Positions 45,481-58,200 of a stretch of 64,000 bases of DNA are shown here, one piece after another. Below the pieces are notes generated by a model. The model was not told the DNA's origin. It saw nothing but the letters and a program-made list of their open reading frames with translations, and searched no databases. How positions within the stretch are numbered: the first letter of the stretch is position 1; each line of letters opens with the position of its first letter. The stretch is from Onchidella celtica (taxonomy: Eukaryota; Mollusca; Gastropoda; Systellommatophora; Onchidiidae): positions 38,006,617 to 38,070,616 of the forward strand of contig OZ007582.1 of the NCBI GenBank assembly GCA_963931925.1, given 5' to 3'. Position numbers and translations under genes: made by a program.

Positions 45481-46916
45481 CTTTCAATAGCATTCTTTCT
45501 TGCCTTTCTTTGTCTATCTGTCCATCAATCCCATTCCTAATCTCTGCGTTACTCAAGCCACCCCCACCGTACTCCGGCCTACAATCAATACATCAATAAC
45601 ATAACACCAATCAGCTCCCTAGGTTCTAGGTAAGTACACAACCGATTATTACTTGATAACTGTTTCATTGACATACCTTCAAGCCAATCAATGTTAACTG
45701 ACCTAGAGACACTTTGATGTGTGTAGGGCAGAGGTTCTCAATCTTTTCCCCACTAATCGCCCCCCCCCCGCCCACTTTTAGGCCCCATTGTTTTAAGCAC
45801 CCTCTCTATCCCACTAGACAATAGCTTACACAGACTACTACTACTACTAGCAAAATTATGATGTCATGTTTTTCAATACTGTATTATTGACCCTAGAATG
45901 TTGATTCTTCAGATTTTGTAGACAAAAAAAAAAAAAAAAAATGCACTCAAACACATGAATGTACATGTATATAATCAACAGTTGGCCTTTCCCATTGATA
46001 AAACCCATGGGCTCGTGTTGCTGAACATCCGAACTATCGAAAGCAAGCCGAAATCAAAACGAAACCGACGCCAATCAGCCTGGGCTCTTGGTGGCTTGCC
46101 ATTTGGTTCAATGATTGATGTAATGCACCGGTAATGTAGTAATTAACTTGAATAGCTCCCAGTCCACAGAAAAAATGATGTGCTCTAAGGCGCTGAACTG
46201 AAATTAGGATTAACATAAGATCACTTCATCCTCAAACCCGTGGGACATCATTCAGTGTCAAGAAAAACAGTCTTAAACAATCCTGTTTTGGGCCTGTTTT
46301 GAAGTGTGATGATGTTCCTGCTTTTTCCTGGTGTCAACGCTGCTGTTGTTCCACAATTTAGGCCCTCCAACAGACAACACCTTTTCACTAGGTGTCAGTC
46401 TGTTGGTGTCTCAAGAAGTTTCGCGTCTAAAGATCTGTTCGTATTTCGTTTCGTATTATCAGCTTTGTAAGAAGCAAAGGCAGATGATTTCTATCGAAGC
46501 TTGAGGGATCAGTTGCTGGATGTAAATAATTAAAAAAAAAAAAAGTCCCTACGGATTCTATAGCTGAACCAAAATTCCTTTTGTATGTTTGAATATTGTC
46601 GACAACAAATTTCTTTTGCTCGGTCAATGCGCAAGTTGCGCAAAACTCCGATGATTCGATATAATAGTATTCGTCTTCAAATCATCCCAAATTCATCTCC
46701 TCTCCCCCATGCCTCCCTACATTGTTTTCTTATACTGGGTTTCAAAATCCCCCCCCCCCCCCTTGCTGGGCGAAATCACCCCCTATTGGTCACTTTGTGG
46801 TTTCAAAAGAAGACAAAAATATCACGAAAAGGAACATGGTTGCGGATAAAATTAAAAACAGATACTAGAAATCCAAAGTGTGCCCTATGTGAGAACCACT
46901 AGAGCCATCGACAGTT
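45481..46916. other. Intergenic with old repeat relics
   Basis: CAGAGGTTCTCAATC at 45733 resembles a hAT-MITE end, and GTGAGAACCACTAG at about 46889 resembles its inverse. On the minus strand 46260-46640 reads weakly like a decayed CR1 C-terminus (GGPKLWNN-type block), with many stops. C-runs lie at 45761-45770 and 46749-46762, an A-run at 45925-45941. Confidence 0.4.
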
Positions 46917-47075
46917 CCCTGCTAGCATCCTTTCGTCAATCTCATGTGGATTTGTTCAAGATTTCCTTAGGGGCTGGCAGAATTAAGGGTGGATTCCCCA
47001 CGTCAAATCAACACCTGCCCGACGTTGTAGCAAGCAGATCTACGTAGGAACGATGTCAGGCCCATGAGCAAACGA
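46917..47075 (+). repeat. Short interspersed repeat 'CTACGTCRG', copy 1
   Basis: One of six copies (others listed below). Landmarks in order: a GCATCCTTNCGTCAATC start, GATTTGTNNARGATTTCC, a GGATTCCCNACATCAA block, then CAGATCTACGTAGGAACGAT and GAGCAAAC. Confidence 0.75.
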
Positions 47076-50000
47076 CCCCAATCCTAGACATCGGATTTCC
47101 CTAGGGTTGCTGGTTGGATCAACGCCAGGACATAGGCTAAAATGCTGGCTTAAAAACCTTATAAACCCGAGGTTGATCCGGACTTTCGGCAAATATCCAC
47201 CCCAAGCTGGAGGACTGTGACCGTACTGTGACCCGATACAAGGTCTAGAAATACTTTGATGTTTGTTTAACACAAGGGGAAAAAAAAAACACCTAGCCTT
47301 GGTCCAAGATAAGGGATTACCGGTACTGGTAAAGTACGTAGCTTCAATTGGCGACTTCCCCTCCCTCCCTCCTCCAACCCCTGGTATGGTTTTCAAACGC
47401 TTCACCCCCCCCCCACACACACACACCCGCCCTCACCTTACACACTCCATTCCATCCCCAACCCCCTCTCCCTCCGTTCGTCTCTACTTTACAGTTCCTA
47501 GCTTCGTGGTTCTCAACACAGGCGAAATCCCCCCCCCCCGGGGCAAAACAAAAAAGGGGGGGGGGATCGATGGGGGAGGGCGAAAACAACCATGAATGGA
47601 AGACAATATAGGGGCAAGTACAATGGGCAGTCACTGACTTGCTCAACAGCACGTGTAGATAGGTTTTATGAATGGACAAAACTTTTTTTAGTGCACTTGA
47701 CAACGAATGCTTTCTGTTGTGTAACGAATGATCCACGCGACTATTGCCATTAACAAGGCCTTGAGAAACTTGACATCATAATTTGTGTAGTCTGCAGGCC
47801 TGGTAGTCTGTCTTCTTGTGAAATATATCCCTTAGGTATGAGTTGGGGGGGGGGGGTGGGGGTGCTGAGAAAAGGGGCCGGAGGGAGAGAAAACGGGGCA
47901 GAGCGTTTGGAATAAAATCTGGAGCCTAAGGGCGCGATTGCGTGAGAAAGGTTGAGAACCACTGCCCTAACCTGTTGGCAGTTTCATCACTAAATTGTGC
48001 CAGCAAATACCAGCGGTAAGCTAACCACGCCCCGCAAGCTTAAAGAGTGACCAAAAAACCTGCAGTTGTATTGATTTCTGCTTCCCTGAGAACTAAGGAA
48101 AAAAAAGTGTATGCTAGCTACACGTGCGCACTGTGGGACCGGGTTGAAATCCAATATTGGTCAATAATTTATCCTATTCGCCTTGGGTTGGAAATCTGTG
48201 ACACATGTCAAGTGTGCTGCGTCTCGCAGTATCAAGGACCCATTGGTTGTGCTCACGTGTCGTGGCTGTGCTGCGCATCAAAGCCTGTGGAAAAAATCTT
48301 TACTTTAGATTCGTGGCTTCTCTTCAAGTGTACTGTGAGTGTTCCTAAAAGCTTTATCATGTGTATGACATAACAATGCCTGCCATCAGTGTTGCCGTCT
48401 GAACACATCTTCCTCAATAGATCGATGTGTTCACGTCTTGAATTGACCATGAGGTAAGCAGCCATTGTGCCAACATTATGCTAACAATAACATGCAAAGG
48501 TACCCGATCAGCGGAGGGAAAATAAAAATAAAACAAACAAAACACACACACACATGACATTAAATGGCGGATCGATGTGACATTATTCCCAAGATTTGAA
48601 CCGACGAAATTGTATTATTTAGTATCAAACTGTACCGGCTCCGTGTTTTCTCGTTCGAATACCCCCACATATGTCTGTCAACTAACTAATATATATATAT
48701 ACCAGTTTTGGTTGTTTTTTTTCCGTGAGTTCTTTCCGGGCCTTCTTGCTAAACACAGTTTTGGGCCTAGCTCCATGATAGTAAGAAGATTACAGGAGAA
48801 CGATCAACACGCAGTCTACAATTGGCACCATGTCGCCTGACCCTGACCCAGCAATCAGCTGATACAGAACTCTTTGAGTTGGAGAAAGCATGTCGAGACG
48901 ATAACATGCACATTGTGCTAGGAAGAAACAAGAGGATAGACAGAATATAACAGAATGATAGGACAGAAAGAGACCCTGCTAGAAGGGCCCACCGGCCTAG
49001 CACAGACAAGGTTATATATATTAGTACGTGTGTGTGATTGATTGTGATTGTTCATCCTCTGTTGCCGTTGAGCGTCCAGGGGAGATGCAGTTTTTTTATT
49101 GTAGGTCAACTCTGCCGCTTTTTCAGCTGAGATATTGTTTCTCAGGGTTCCTTTGACTCCTTCAATCTATCTTTTGCGTGGTCTGCCTCTTCCTATGTAG
49201 CCTGGGAACTTGGTGTCGAAGGTTCTCGAGGCTTGTTGACTAGGTGGCATTCATGACGTGTATGTGTTACCTCAATAACGTACATTTTTGTCGTTGTTTC
49301 ATTTTAACCTGACATTTGCGCTATCAAAAGTCTGTTTTGCTGTGTCTCCCACGAGAGGAGACTGGGGGAAAATTCACAAGCCAGAATCGATTGCCTTCGT
49401 GTTATCTTCCTCAGCATGTGGAATAAATCCATTTTGCATCACCTTTTATTAATTAGTTGTCTCTCGTGCAAGTCTGCTTTATTAGAACTTTCAAACTGCT
49501 TGACGTTTATGTATCTGAAAGGTATACTGTGTGCCTTGTTGTTATATGCGACATTTTGCCGATTTCGAAGTTTTGTCATGAAAGTGATCCTCTCACTCCT
49601 TATGTCATTATGTGTAAGTGTCATTCCAATGGGTTAAAAACTTTTCTAGAGATAACGATATGGTAAATACCCGACGAAATGAAAGCCGGTATGAACCCCT
49701 TGCAGGAGTCACACAAGATATGACAAGTAGAACAAAACGCTGACAGAAAATTACGAAAGTAGTTAAACCGGCGACAATTCCCCTGTTTGTTTAATGAAAG
49801 ACAACACAAAAACAGCGGCTCAGATTAGCTCCTCTCATTTTAGCCCAGCCGTGTTCAACGCGTCAATCGGCTCTGTAGGTCATATCGTACCAAAGAGACT
49901 CACTGCCGTGTTTGTATCCCTTACAGAGCCAATGGGTATCATTGAATATTTGCACTAACGCTGTGTGTGGAGGTTCGCGTGTGCAATTTTTGGCGTGGAG

Positions 50001-50085
50001 ATAGACTGACTGTGGCAGTACGATGTTGAAGCTGTCGTGGTTGACGACTGGAATGATGACAGTGAGGATATCTGCATAAATAAGA
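47076..50085. other. Upstream region of the SLC17 gene
   Basis: No exon supported. Holds C-runs at 47405-47414 and 47529-47538, G-runs at 47557-47565 and 47846-47855, hAT-MITE-like ends near 47515 (GTGGTTCTCAAC) and 47951 (GTTGAGAACCACTG), and a block at 48890-48990 related to 52300-52400. The promoter of the SLC17 gene should lie near 50000, but I see no clear TATA box. Confidence 0.45.
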
Positions 50086-50107
50086 ATGGTGACTAATAAC
50101 GACAAAG
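50086..50107 (+). CDS. SLC17 exon 1
   Basis: ATG at 50086 follows an in-frame TAA at 50077 and codes MVTNNDK plus one base, ending at the donor G|GTGAGT. The join to exon 2 gives DKGPQWW. The short coding exon 1 fits the family, but an RNA is needed to prove the start. Confidence 0.7.
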
Positions 50108-52191
50108 GTGAGTCTGATTCATTGTTTCTTTTTTTTTTTTTTTTCTCTCTCTCTCTCTTTCTTTCTTTCTTTTGTTCCTATTTTTATTCACCAGTCTATT
50201 ATAACTGGGACAACAGTACTGTCGTTTATATGACGCACGAGCCCTGCCAGCATCCTTACGGCAGTCCGACGTAGATTTGTATAGAGTTTCCGTAGGATTG
50301 GTACGATTAGCATGGACGCGGATTCTTACATCAACCTGACGCCGTTACTATGCCGCAAACCAGCGGATCTACATAGGAACGATGCCATTCTAACGAGCAA
50401 GCTGGACTTCAGTTCCTTGCGTCGGTGGCTTGTTAGAACTGGTCAACACTACCTTCCTTTAAAAAAAAAAATGGGGCTAAAGGAGGCTATCCATGTACGC
50501 TCGATTTGGGCTTTTTTTTTTATTTCCCCCCCCCCCCCCCCCACCCCCCCGCAAGGTTTTTACTTCAACGCGTCTCTCCCTTATGGTGCAAAATGGCCGT
50601 TACCGTGCTGACGCGCTAAAACCCAATGTCAAACTACCCTCCCCCCCCCCCCCCTTGTACAAGGGCACGGCCAATAAAATGTGGAATGTTCATGACAAAG
50701 CTGTGATACTCTGTGACATTTTAAATGGCACTTAGCACGCACTGTTTGGCTGATTTTTTTATACTATGCACGCACAATCTGACAACTTTATTTGCTTACA
50801 AAAAACAGACATTTTAGTTTTTGTCATAACTGAAAAGCATATGTATGCCTACCCTTCCCAGAGCTCCCTTCCCCTCCCGTACGTTTTACGTATGCTGGAG
50901 GCAACTCCCCCCCTCCTCCCCCCCCCCCCACCTCCCCGACTGAGAGAGTATACATTTTACTAATGGCCTCAGAGAAATGTTCAATGCATTCTGGCATAAC
51001 GGCAATGTTGCGACACCGAAAGAGATTAAGGACACGGCCTCAACAGAATGTGACATGTAAACTTTGACGACAACAAACACATACCCATTACTTTGATTAA
51101 TCAATCAATCAATACAATAATAATATATATATATATCAGGACTTGCCACTGCTTGGCACCAGCTATTGAATCAACATTCTTATGCAGGTTACAATTAGAT
51201 GGTGTGATCACAACACGACGTTTAATCATTACTGTTACTACAGGTGCATACTTTTCGAAAAATGAATTTTTTTGCGATTCATTACGTCCTGGCATGGGTT
51301 CCATTTTCGGCTTATATGGTTTTTACTTGATCGCCTGTAGAGCTTTCAGTTCGGTGTAGTAGTAAGTAATGTCTCCGTCGATCGTGAACGGCCATGGATG
51401 TGCATCGATCCAATGTATTGATTGTCCTGTCTATCAGCTTATCTGGGGCAGTGTCGCCCGTGTCTATGGAGGCGATGTGCGAGTGGCAGCCTCTCTCGCA
51501 AAATAAATGTCACATTTGTACACTGCACTGTCTCTGGTCTGTGGGAGCTGATGCGCGCCTTTCTACGGCCCTGCTTCTCCTCAGGTGCTGGTTCAGGGTG
51601 CATCTCCATCCTGTCCGGTCAGCAGCCAGGTCCTCCCAGGTCTCAACAGTGATGTTGAGTGCCTTCAAGCCTTTCTTACAGACATCCCTACAACGGAGCT
51701 GCGGGCGGCCAGCGGTTCTTTTTCGCGACGAAAGATCCTCTGAATGTGTGGCAGGCAATTTCCAAATTATCAATAAAACAAACTTTAACTGAATGTGTAG
51801 ACTTCATGCATATCCAAAGAAGGCACTATGTGCAGATCCATGAAAGAATTATTTTCTGATGTTGACCCGCAACACGTCCTGTTCTTTCTGAGAGAGGCTT
51901 TGATTGAAAACCATCTATACCCATTCACAAAACTTTTTCCGGATCTATACAAAACAAGTTTTGAGAATATTTTATGAATGTAATTAATTCTATTGTTAAA
52001 CATAACAGCTCGGAATAGGAAACATAAATAAAGAATGTGTACCCACGTAGATCGTGAAGGGCGCAAAGTGGCCGTTAACGTACCGACGCGCCGTAAAACC
52101 AAGCTCCAACCCGGACGTCAGTACTCCATAGAGATCGCTGTACTATTCCCTAATAGTAACAGCAAGCGAAAGCCTCTGAGAGATTGATTTA

Positions 52192-52279
<88 letters not shown>

Positions 52280-55200
52280 TTTGGAGTTTGGAGAACGCAC
52301 GTGGACACGATAATGATCACAATGTGCTAGGAAGAAGAACGACATAAAATAATATTGAAACTGAATGATAGGACAGTATGAGACCCTACCATAAACGTCC
52401 ACCAACCACTTGCAGAGGGAGAGAGAGAGAGAGAGCGAGAGAGAGAGAGAGAGAAAGGGCGGAAGGGGGGGGGGGGGAGGGCGGATGCAGATTTATCTAG
52501 GCTCTGGGCAAGGCACGGGGCCTCAGCTAGCATACACAATTGTCATATTCGGAATTTTTTTGTTTGTTTTTTTTAAAGATAGAGTTACTGTTCTAATTTT
52601 AGTGTCTCAGTCTTTTTTTATTCAAAATGTCGCAGAAGATGCAGCTGAGAACTTCTGGAAATATCATTTCAAATGTGAATGTGCGCCAGGGGTAGGACAT
52701 TTCTCATTGATACCACATGAATCACTGCCTTAGATCTTGTTTGTTCCAGCTCCATTTGTTGCTCAGCTGAGAAATTCGATGTTAAACATTTTGCGGCTTT
52801 GGTATTATGATAAGGTGTTAGATTACATGGGAACTGTGAAACAGCTTGATATGTACACAACGCATTTTAAACAAGTGTCACAGTGCGCTTTTGTTATAAC
52901 ACTTCTACATACTAAAAGATCTCCAGTTTTTCAGAAAATGGAGATAGAACAAACAAATTTGAACTGAGGTCTCGGAATGCTGATGTTTTCTGTTATTTTG
53001 AATCAACACCGTCATGAGCAAAGAAAGTCCAGCCAGTATCCTTACGTCAATCCGACTAAGATTTATATAGGATTTCCGTAGATTCGGTCAATACAATTGG
53101 TATATGGGCAGGTTCCCGACATCAGGCCGACATCAGCATGATGTCGTAACCAACTGTTCCACGTAAGTCAGATGTCGTCCCTGCGTGCAAACTTGACAAC
53201 ACATCCTACGCATCGTATAGCAATTTGGCAGATGTGATTTCTGTCGTAAAACAAACAAAAATAAAGATCACGCATAAAGGTCATGTAAACACTGTGCGGT
53301 TCAGAGGGTGTGACTTCTTCCTTTTGGTATCAAAGTGAAGAAACCACAGAAGGGATAAAAATGTTTTGTTTATTTCTGTGTTTGTCTTCAAGTCTTTTTA
53401 TGATAGTTATGAATTCAAAAGAAAAATATCTTTGCTATTCAGAAAACCAATTTAAGTTAGTCTGAAAGAATAGCCATAAACTGGTATTATTCTATCACCT
53501 TGTTCTTGCATTTTTTTTTGCAGTTTCATAGGGATAAAATACTTCTTTATATGTCAGCGTGGAGAGATTTAATATTCAGGTACTCACAATAGTCTTTGTG
53601 TTTGCGTGAGTGTGTACCGTTCCCGAGTGGAGACCTCTGTGGCCAATCCATCCTCACCATTTTCCAGTAAAGTAGGTTAGGGGTACAGGGCTACACGGCT
53701 ACTATTTCACCTGGCTCCCCGCCCGCCTGCGATAAAAAGAAAACAAAAAGTGAAAACAACAACAACAACAACACAACACTGCTAGTGGGGAGAAACATGG
53801 CCCAGCCAGCAACGTCGCAAGATTGATGTGTCAATTTTGCACGCAGAAATGTATCGTACATACGCAGATCCGCTGGTTATGACATCGCTCCAATGTCGGT
53901 TTGATGTAGGGAATCCACCTCTACGATAATCCTGTCAATCCTAGGGGAAACCTGTACAAATCTACGTCGGATTGACGTAGGGATGCTATCTAGGATGTTT
54001 TGTGTCGCGAGGAGGATTGTGTACCATATAACATTGGGTAACATACACAGTCTATTCTGTTTTTCTCTTTAAATTCTCCAGGTCCGCAATGGTGGCGATC
54101 CCAGCGTTATATTCTCTCCTATCTCCTGTTTGGGATGATGATGAACATCTTCTTGCAGCGCATCAACCTCAGCATCGCCATCATCTGCATGGTCAACCAC
54201 ACCGCTCTCAAGTCACCAAACATCATCAACCAATCACAGTACGGTAATGACATCGGCCATGATATAAGTTTACCAGTCAACAATATATCATTGCCAAGTG
54301 AATATTCGCCCTTTCCTCTCATGAGTTCCGCTGAAAGTAACCAATCATCATACAGAAATAACTCCACATTACACAAAGACTTGTCTCCAAGGAGCAACGC
54401 TTTAGGAAATGATACTGATTTGAACACTGCTGCATCTGAGGGCACACAGAGACAAGCAGGTATTCTTCACAGTACAGACATTACATTTGGTTTGCAAGTA
54501 AGCAGTCCAGAGAGAAATGCTTCAAAAGTTACCCCAGACAGTGTGGACAAATGCAGTGCCAAGTACATTACAGAAGAGGAGGCCAGTGAGGTATGTGTTG
54601 GCAGTGCAAAACTACTGCTCCTCATAAGTTTGTGACATGCACATATTATGACCCTCCTTAGAAATGTTTCACCATATAGCTCACTGTCATTGCAAAGCAC
54701 ACAGCAACACAGTGTACTCAATCAATCTATAGATTAAAAAAAAAAAAATCTGAAGTGAAAGGGCCTTTAGTAATGTCTGGCTGCCTTTTAACTGAACCCA
54801 CCAGCTGAAATTTCCAACAGATCTAAAAGGTCTTGATGTTCGCTTTTGGCAGAGAAGAGATGGGCACTGTTTAAAGTTAATTACGGCTACTCGACCCAAT
54901 GAGTCAAATCTATTTTGCGACGACAGTTTTGACTTGCACAAAACTTCTTTGAATCAGCTGACGGGAAAGTCTAGTTTCAGTCTACCCACTGACACAAAGT
55001 AGACTTGACACAGTGCGCAACCATAGCCTAACAGCTTGAATAATATGGGTTAACTTCATCTCCATTGCTACAGTTTGATGACTACACTTTGCATAAATCT
55101 GGGTTTACCTCAACCCTCATGATAATGCGAATGGTCTATTAATTCATTCAGCCTGTAATTGTAACGGGAGATTGGCATGCCACCCAGGGATCAGAGGAAT

Positions 55201-58200
55201 GGGAGCCTGTTGCAATTATTATATTAAGTGATACATTTCATTGGGAAAGCTAATTAGTCCTCACTGCCATGTTTCTACCACTGACATTGTAGAGAACCAC
55301 AAACTGAATACAAAGTGGTGTTTCAATCATGCAACTTTGCATTGCAAATGAGAGCTTCAGATCTTGTCTGTGTACATAATTGCAATTTAATACTTTCATT
55401 GTCTGGCTGGTATCCTGACAGTTTAATTCCCTGCAACATTTTATTAATTTTTAGTGATTTTTATGTTTTTGTTCACTTCGGGACTCACCTGTTTTGCATT
55501 TGGTTTCCTTGGGTTTGTCAAACCCTTCTGTACTTTGGCTTCTGTTTAATAATGTACCCACGTTTTTTGTCTCCTTGAAGGATGGTCCATTTGTATGGAG
55601 CAAAGAGATACAAGGACTTTTATTGGGTGCCGTCTTCTGGACCTACTTTATTGTACAGATTCCAGGAAACCATTTAGTACGACATCTCAGGAAAAAATTG
55701 GTCACGCTAGTGTCGATGGTAGTGATGACAATCATGACGATGTTGACACATGTGGCCGCGCTGCATGGACCTTGGCTGGTTTTTGCTATCAGGCTAATTG
55801 AAGGAGCATGCACGGTAATTACCTAAAAAACATTGACCAAAGATAGAAACTAATGGACACCTGCTCCTTCCCCTGTTTTATCCATGTCCACAGAATCAGA
55901 ATAAGGCTAGCTAGTGCCGCACTAGAGTGGGATATTTCCACAAGTTGGCTTAGATATTAGTTTTGGAAAATTGGTTTCAAAATGAGCCGAGCATTTGGAT
56001 TTCCATAGCGAAACAAAATCCCACAAGCTGAATAATAGGCTTACCGTAGCGAATGAATTAATATTGATATGAACATGCATCCTTAATGATTTATTTGTAT
56101 CTTTAGGCTATCTCAGACATTAAGCACACCCCCCCCACACACACACACACAGTTACAATGCTATTAAAATGATAATGTAAACTAAAATAAATATGCTTTA
56201 GTTTATCAGGCTTCAATTAAGGGCAGTTAACTTTTGGGGTGTGGGAGGGAGGGGTTATGCACAGTGCTGAGAATAGATGAGCTCTGTGCCATGTATTTCA
56301 TATCACACAAATAAGTCTAAAGTAATTTATATTGCGAATAGAAAAAAAGATAAAAAAAACAACAACACCTTTATCCATCACTTTTTTATTCTTATGTATG
56401 CCAACAAAGGAATACTGAATCTGTTTGTCGTTAACTGTAATGTTATTACATCCAAGCAGCTGTTTTCTTAGCAAGAATATTTCTTGGAGTACTCATGTTC
56501 AAGCTCAAGTTTATTGTAAGCCGATTGGTCAGTTCAAAACGTGCACAAGAAAGGTGCAAATAACAGATTTGAAAAAAAACACAAAAAAACCCCAAAACAA
56601 TGGATTTGGACATTCACTCTCTGCCCTCCTTTGCTCTTTAGGACAATAATATTTATACATTTATACTGGTCCTATTTATGACTGTCAGCAACATTTTAGA
56701 ATCTCCCTTGGAATGTCAAAGGTTGACAGGGAAACACAGAATTTTGCATGTACCAAAGTAAATTCAGAATAATAATAATGAAAGTTAAAAAGAAAACAAA
56801 ATTAATGATCAGGGTTTTGCATATGAAACAAAAAAAAAGGAGGAGGGGGGTTCGGCAGACATGGATTGCTGGTGATTGACACTGAACCGATGATTCCTGT
56901 TTCATCATCAGGCCTTTGCTTTTGTAGCTATCTACGGTATATGGGCACGATGGGCGCCACCGAAGGAACGGGCCAGTCTCATCAGTTTTTCTATATCAGG
57001 TCAGATGCTAGGCAATATGCTGGCCTACCCTCTGTCAGCTTTACTCTGCAAATACGGCTTCCTTGGGGGATGGCCATCTGTCTTCTACGTCTTTGGTGAG
57101 TTGACATTATGAAATTATTCCACCATGTTTGCACTGACATAAGTTGTAATGTGATAAAAGTTTGCAGTACGTGCTTTTCTATTACTAATTCCATTTGAAC
57201 ATTTGTCTAAGGGCTCTTGGGGTTATCAGGTTTCCATTTGTAAACTAATGTTTTCACCTTCACTTTCATGGCATTTGCATAGCAATAAAATTTGCGAGGC
57301 AAAGATCAATATTATTAGTATTATTATTCTCTCTCCTTTGTGCCTCTAGTCTCTGTGCTGTGCAACAGTCACTCTCCATGCCACAAAGAACAGAATATTA
57401 TTAATATTATTATTCTCTCTCCTCTGGACCACAAAGGTCTCTGTGCTGTGCAAGAGTCACTAACCATGCCACAAAGAAAGGAATATTACCAGTATTATTA
57501 TTCTCTTTCCTCTGTACCGCTGGTCTCTACGCTGTGGAAGAGTCACTCTCCATCTGTCACGATAATCAAATTTCGTAAATGAGTTTCTCTCCCGGTCTCT
57601 CTTCGACCATGTGAACATTTCACTGAAGTAATTATTTCCACTCACTTAAACTAATCACTGAAAATGGATCATCAAAATACCCCCCCCCCCCCCCCCCCCA
57701 AATGTCTGTTTTATTTTTATCTATTTACATTTTTTAATGTTTATCTGTAACACCTGTGTTTCACTACTGTTCTCTCCTACTGCAGGTATGATTAGTTTTG
57801 TATTGCTGGCTCTGTATTTTTTCTTTGCTGCTGAATCTCCGTCCGAGCATCCTTTCATCTCGGTGGCAGAAAGAAAATATATTGAATCTTCACTTGCTCA
57901 GACCATCTCTGCCAAACAGGTCAGATCCCAGGCTGCATGCCTACGTCAATGCAACATAGATTTGTACAGGATTTCTGTAGGGTTGGTGGAATTACTATAG
58001 GATTGGTAGGATTAACGTAGGTGCTGGTTCACTACATCAAACCTACATTGGCATGATGTGGTAACCAGCGGATTTACATAGGAACAGTGTCATTCCTATG
58101 AACAAACTTGAATAAACACTGTTATCAGCACTGGAAATTGCACATAGCAAGTGATAAGCAAAAAAAAAATGCAGCTCTTTACGCAATCTACAGGTCTGAC

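Larger units (their letters stand above)
50406..53028. other. SLC17 intron 1, middle part: LINE fragments and microsatellites
   Basis: Holds C-runs (50526-50543, 50640-50654, 50918-50930), GA tracts (52197-52275, 52416-52456), a G-run (52466-52479) and the two LINE fragments listed separately. The short repeat shared with 42370-42500 is at 52850-52975. No exon seen. Confidence 0.6.

Noticed and set aside
44185..45599. Several frames across the microsatellite cluster
   Set aside because: Repeat-driven; the unique part on the minus strand (44650-45008) shows no recognised protein or splice pattern I can support.
47040..47736. Overlapping frames on both strands near C- and G-runs
   Set aside because: Created by homopolymer and GC-rich tracts; part of the stretch is the short repeat copy 1.
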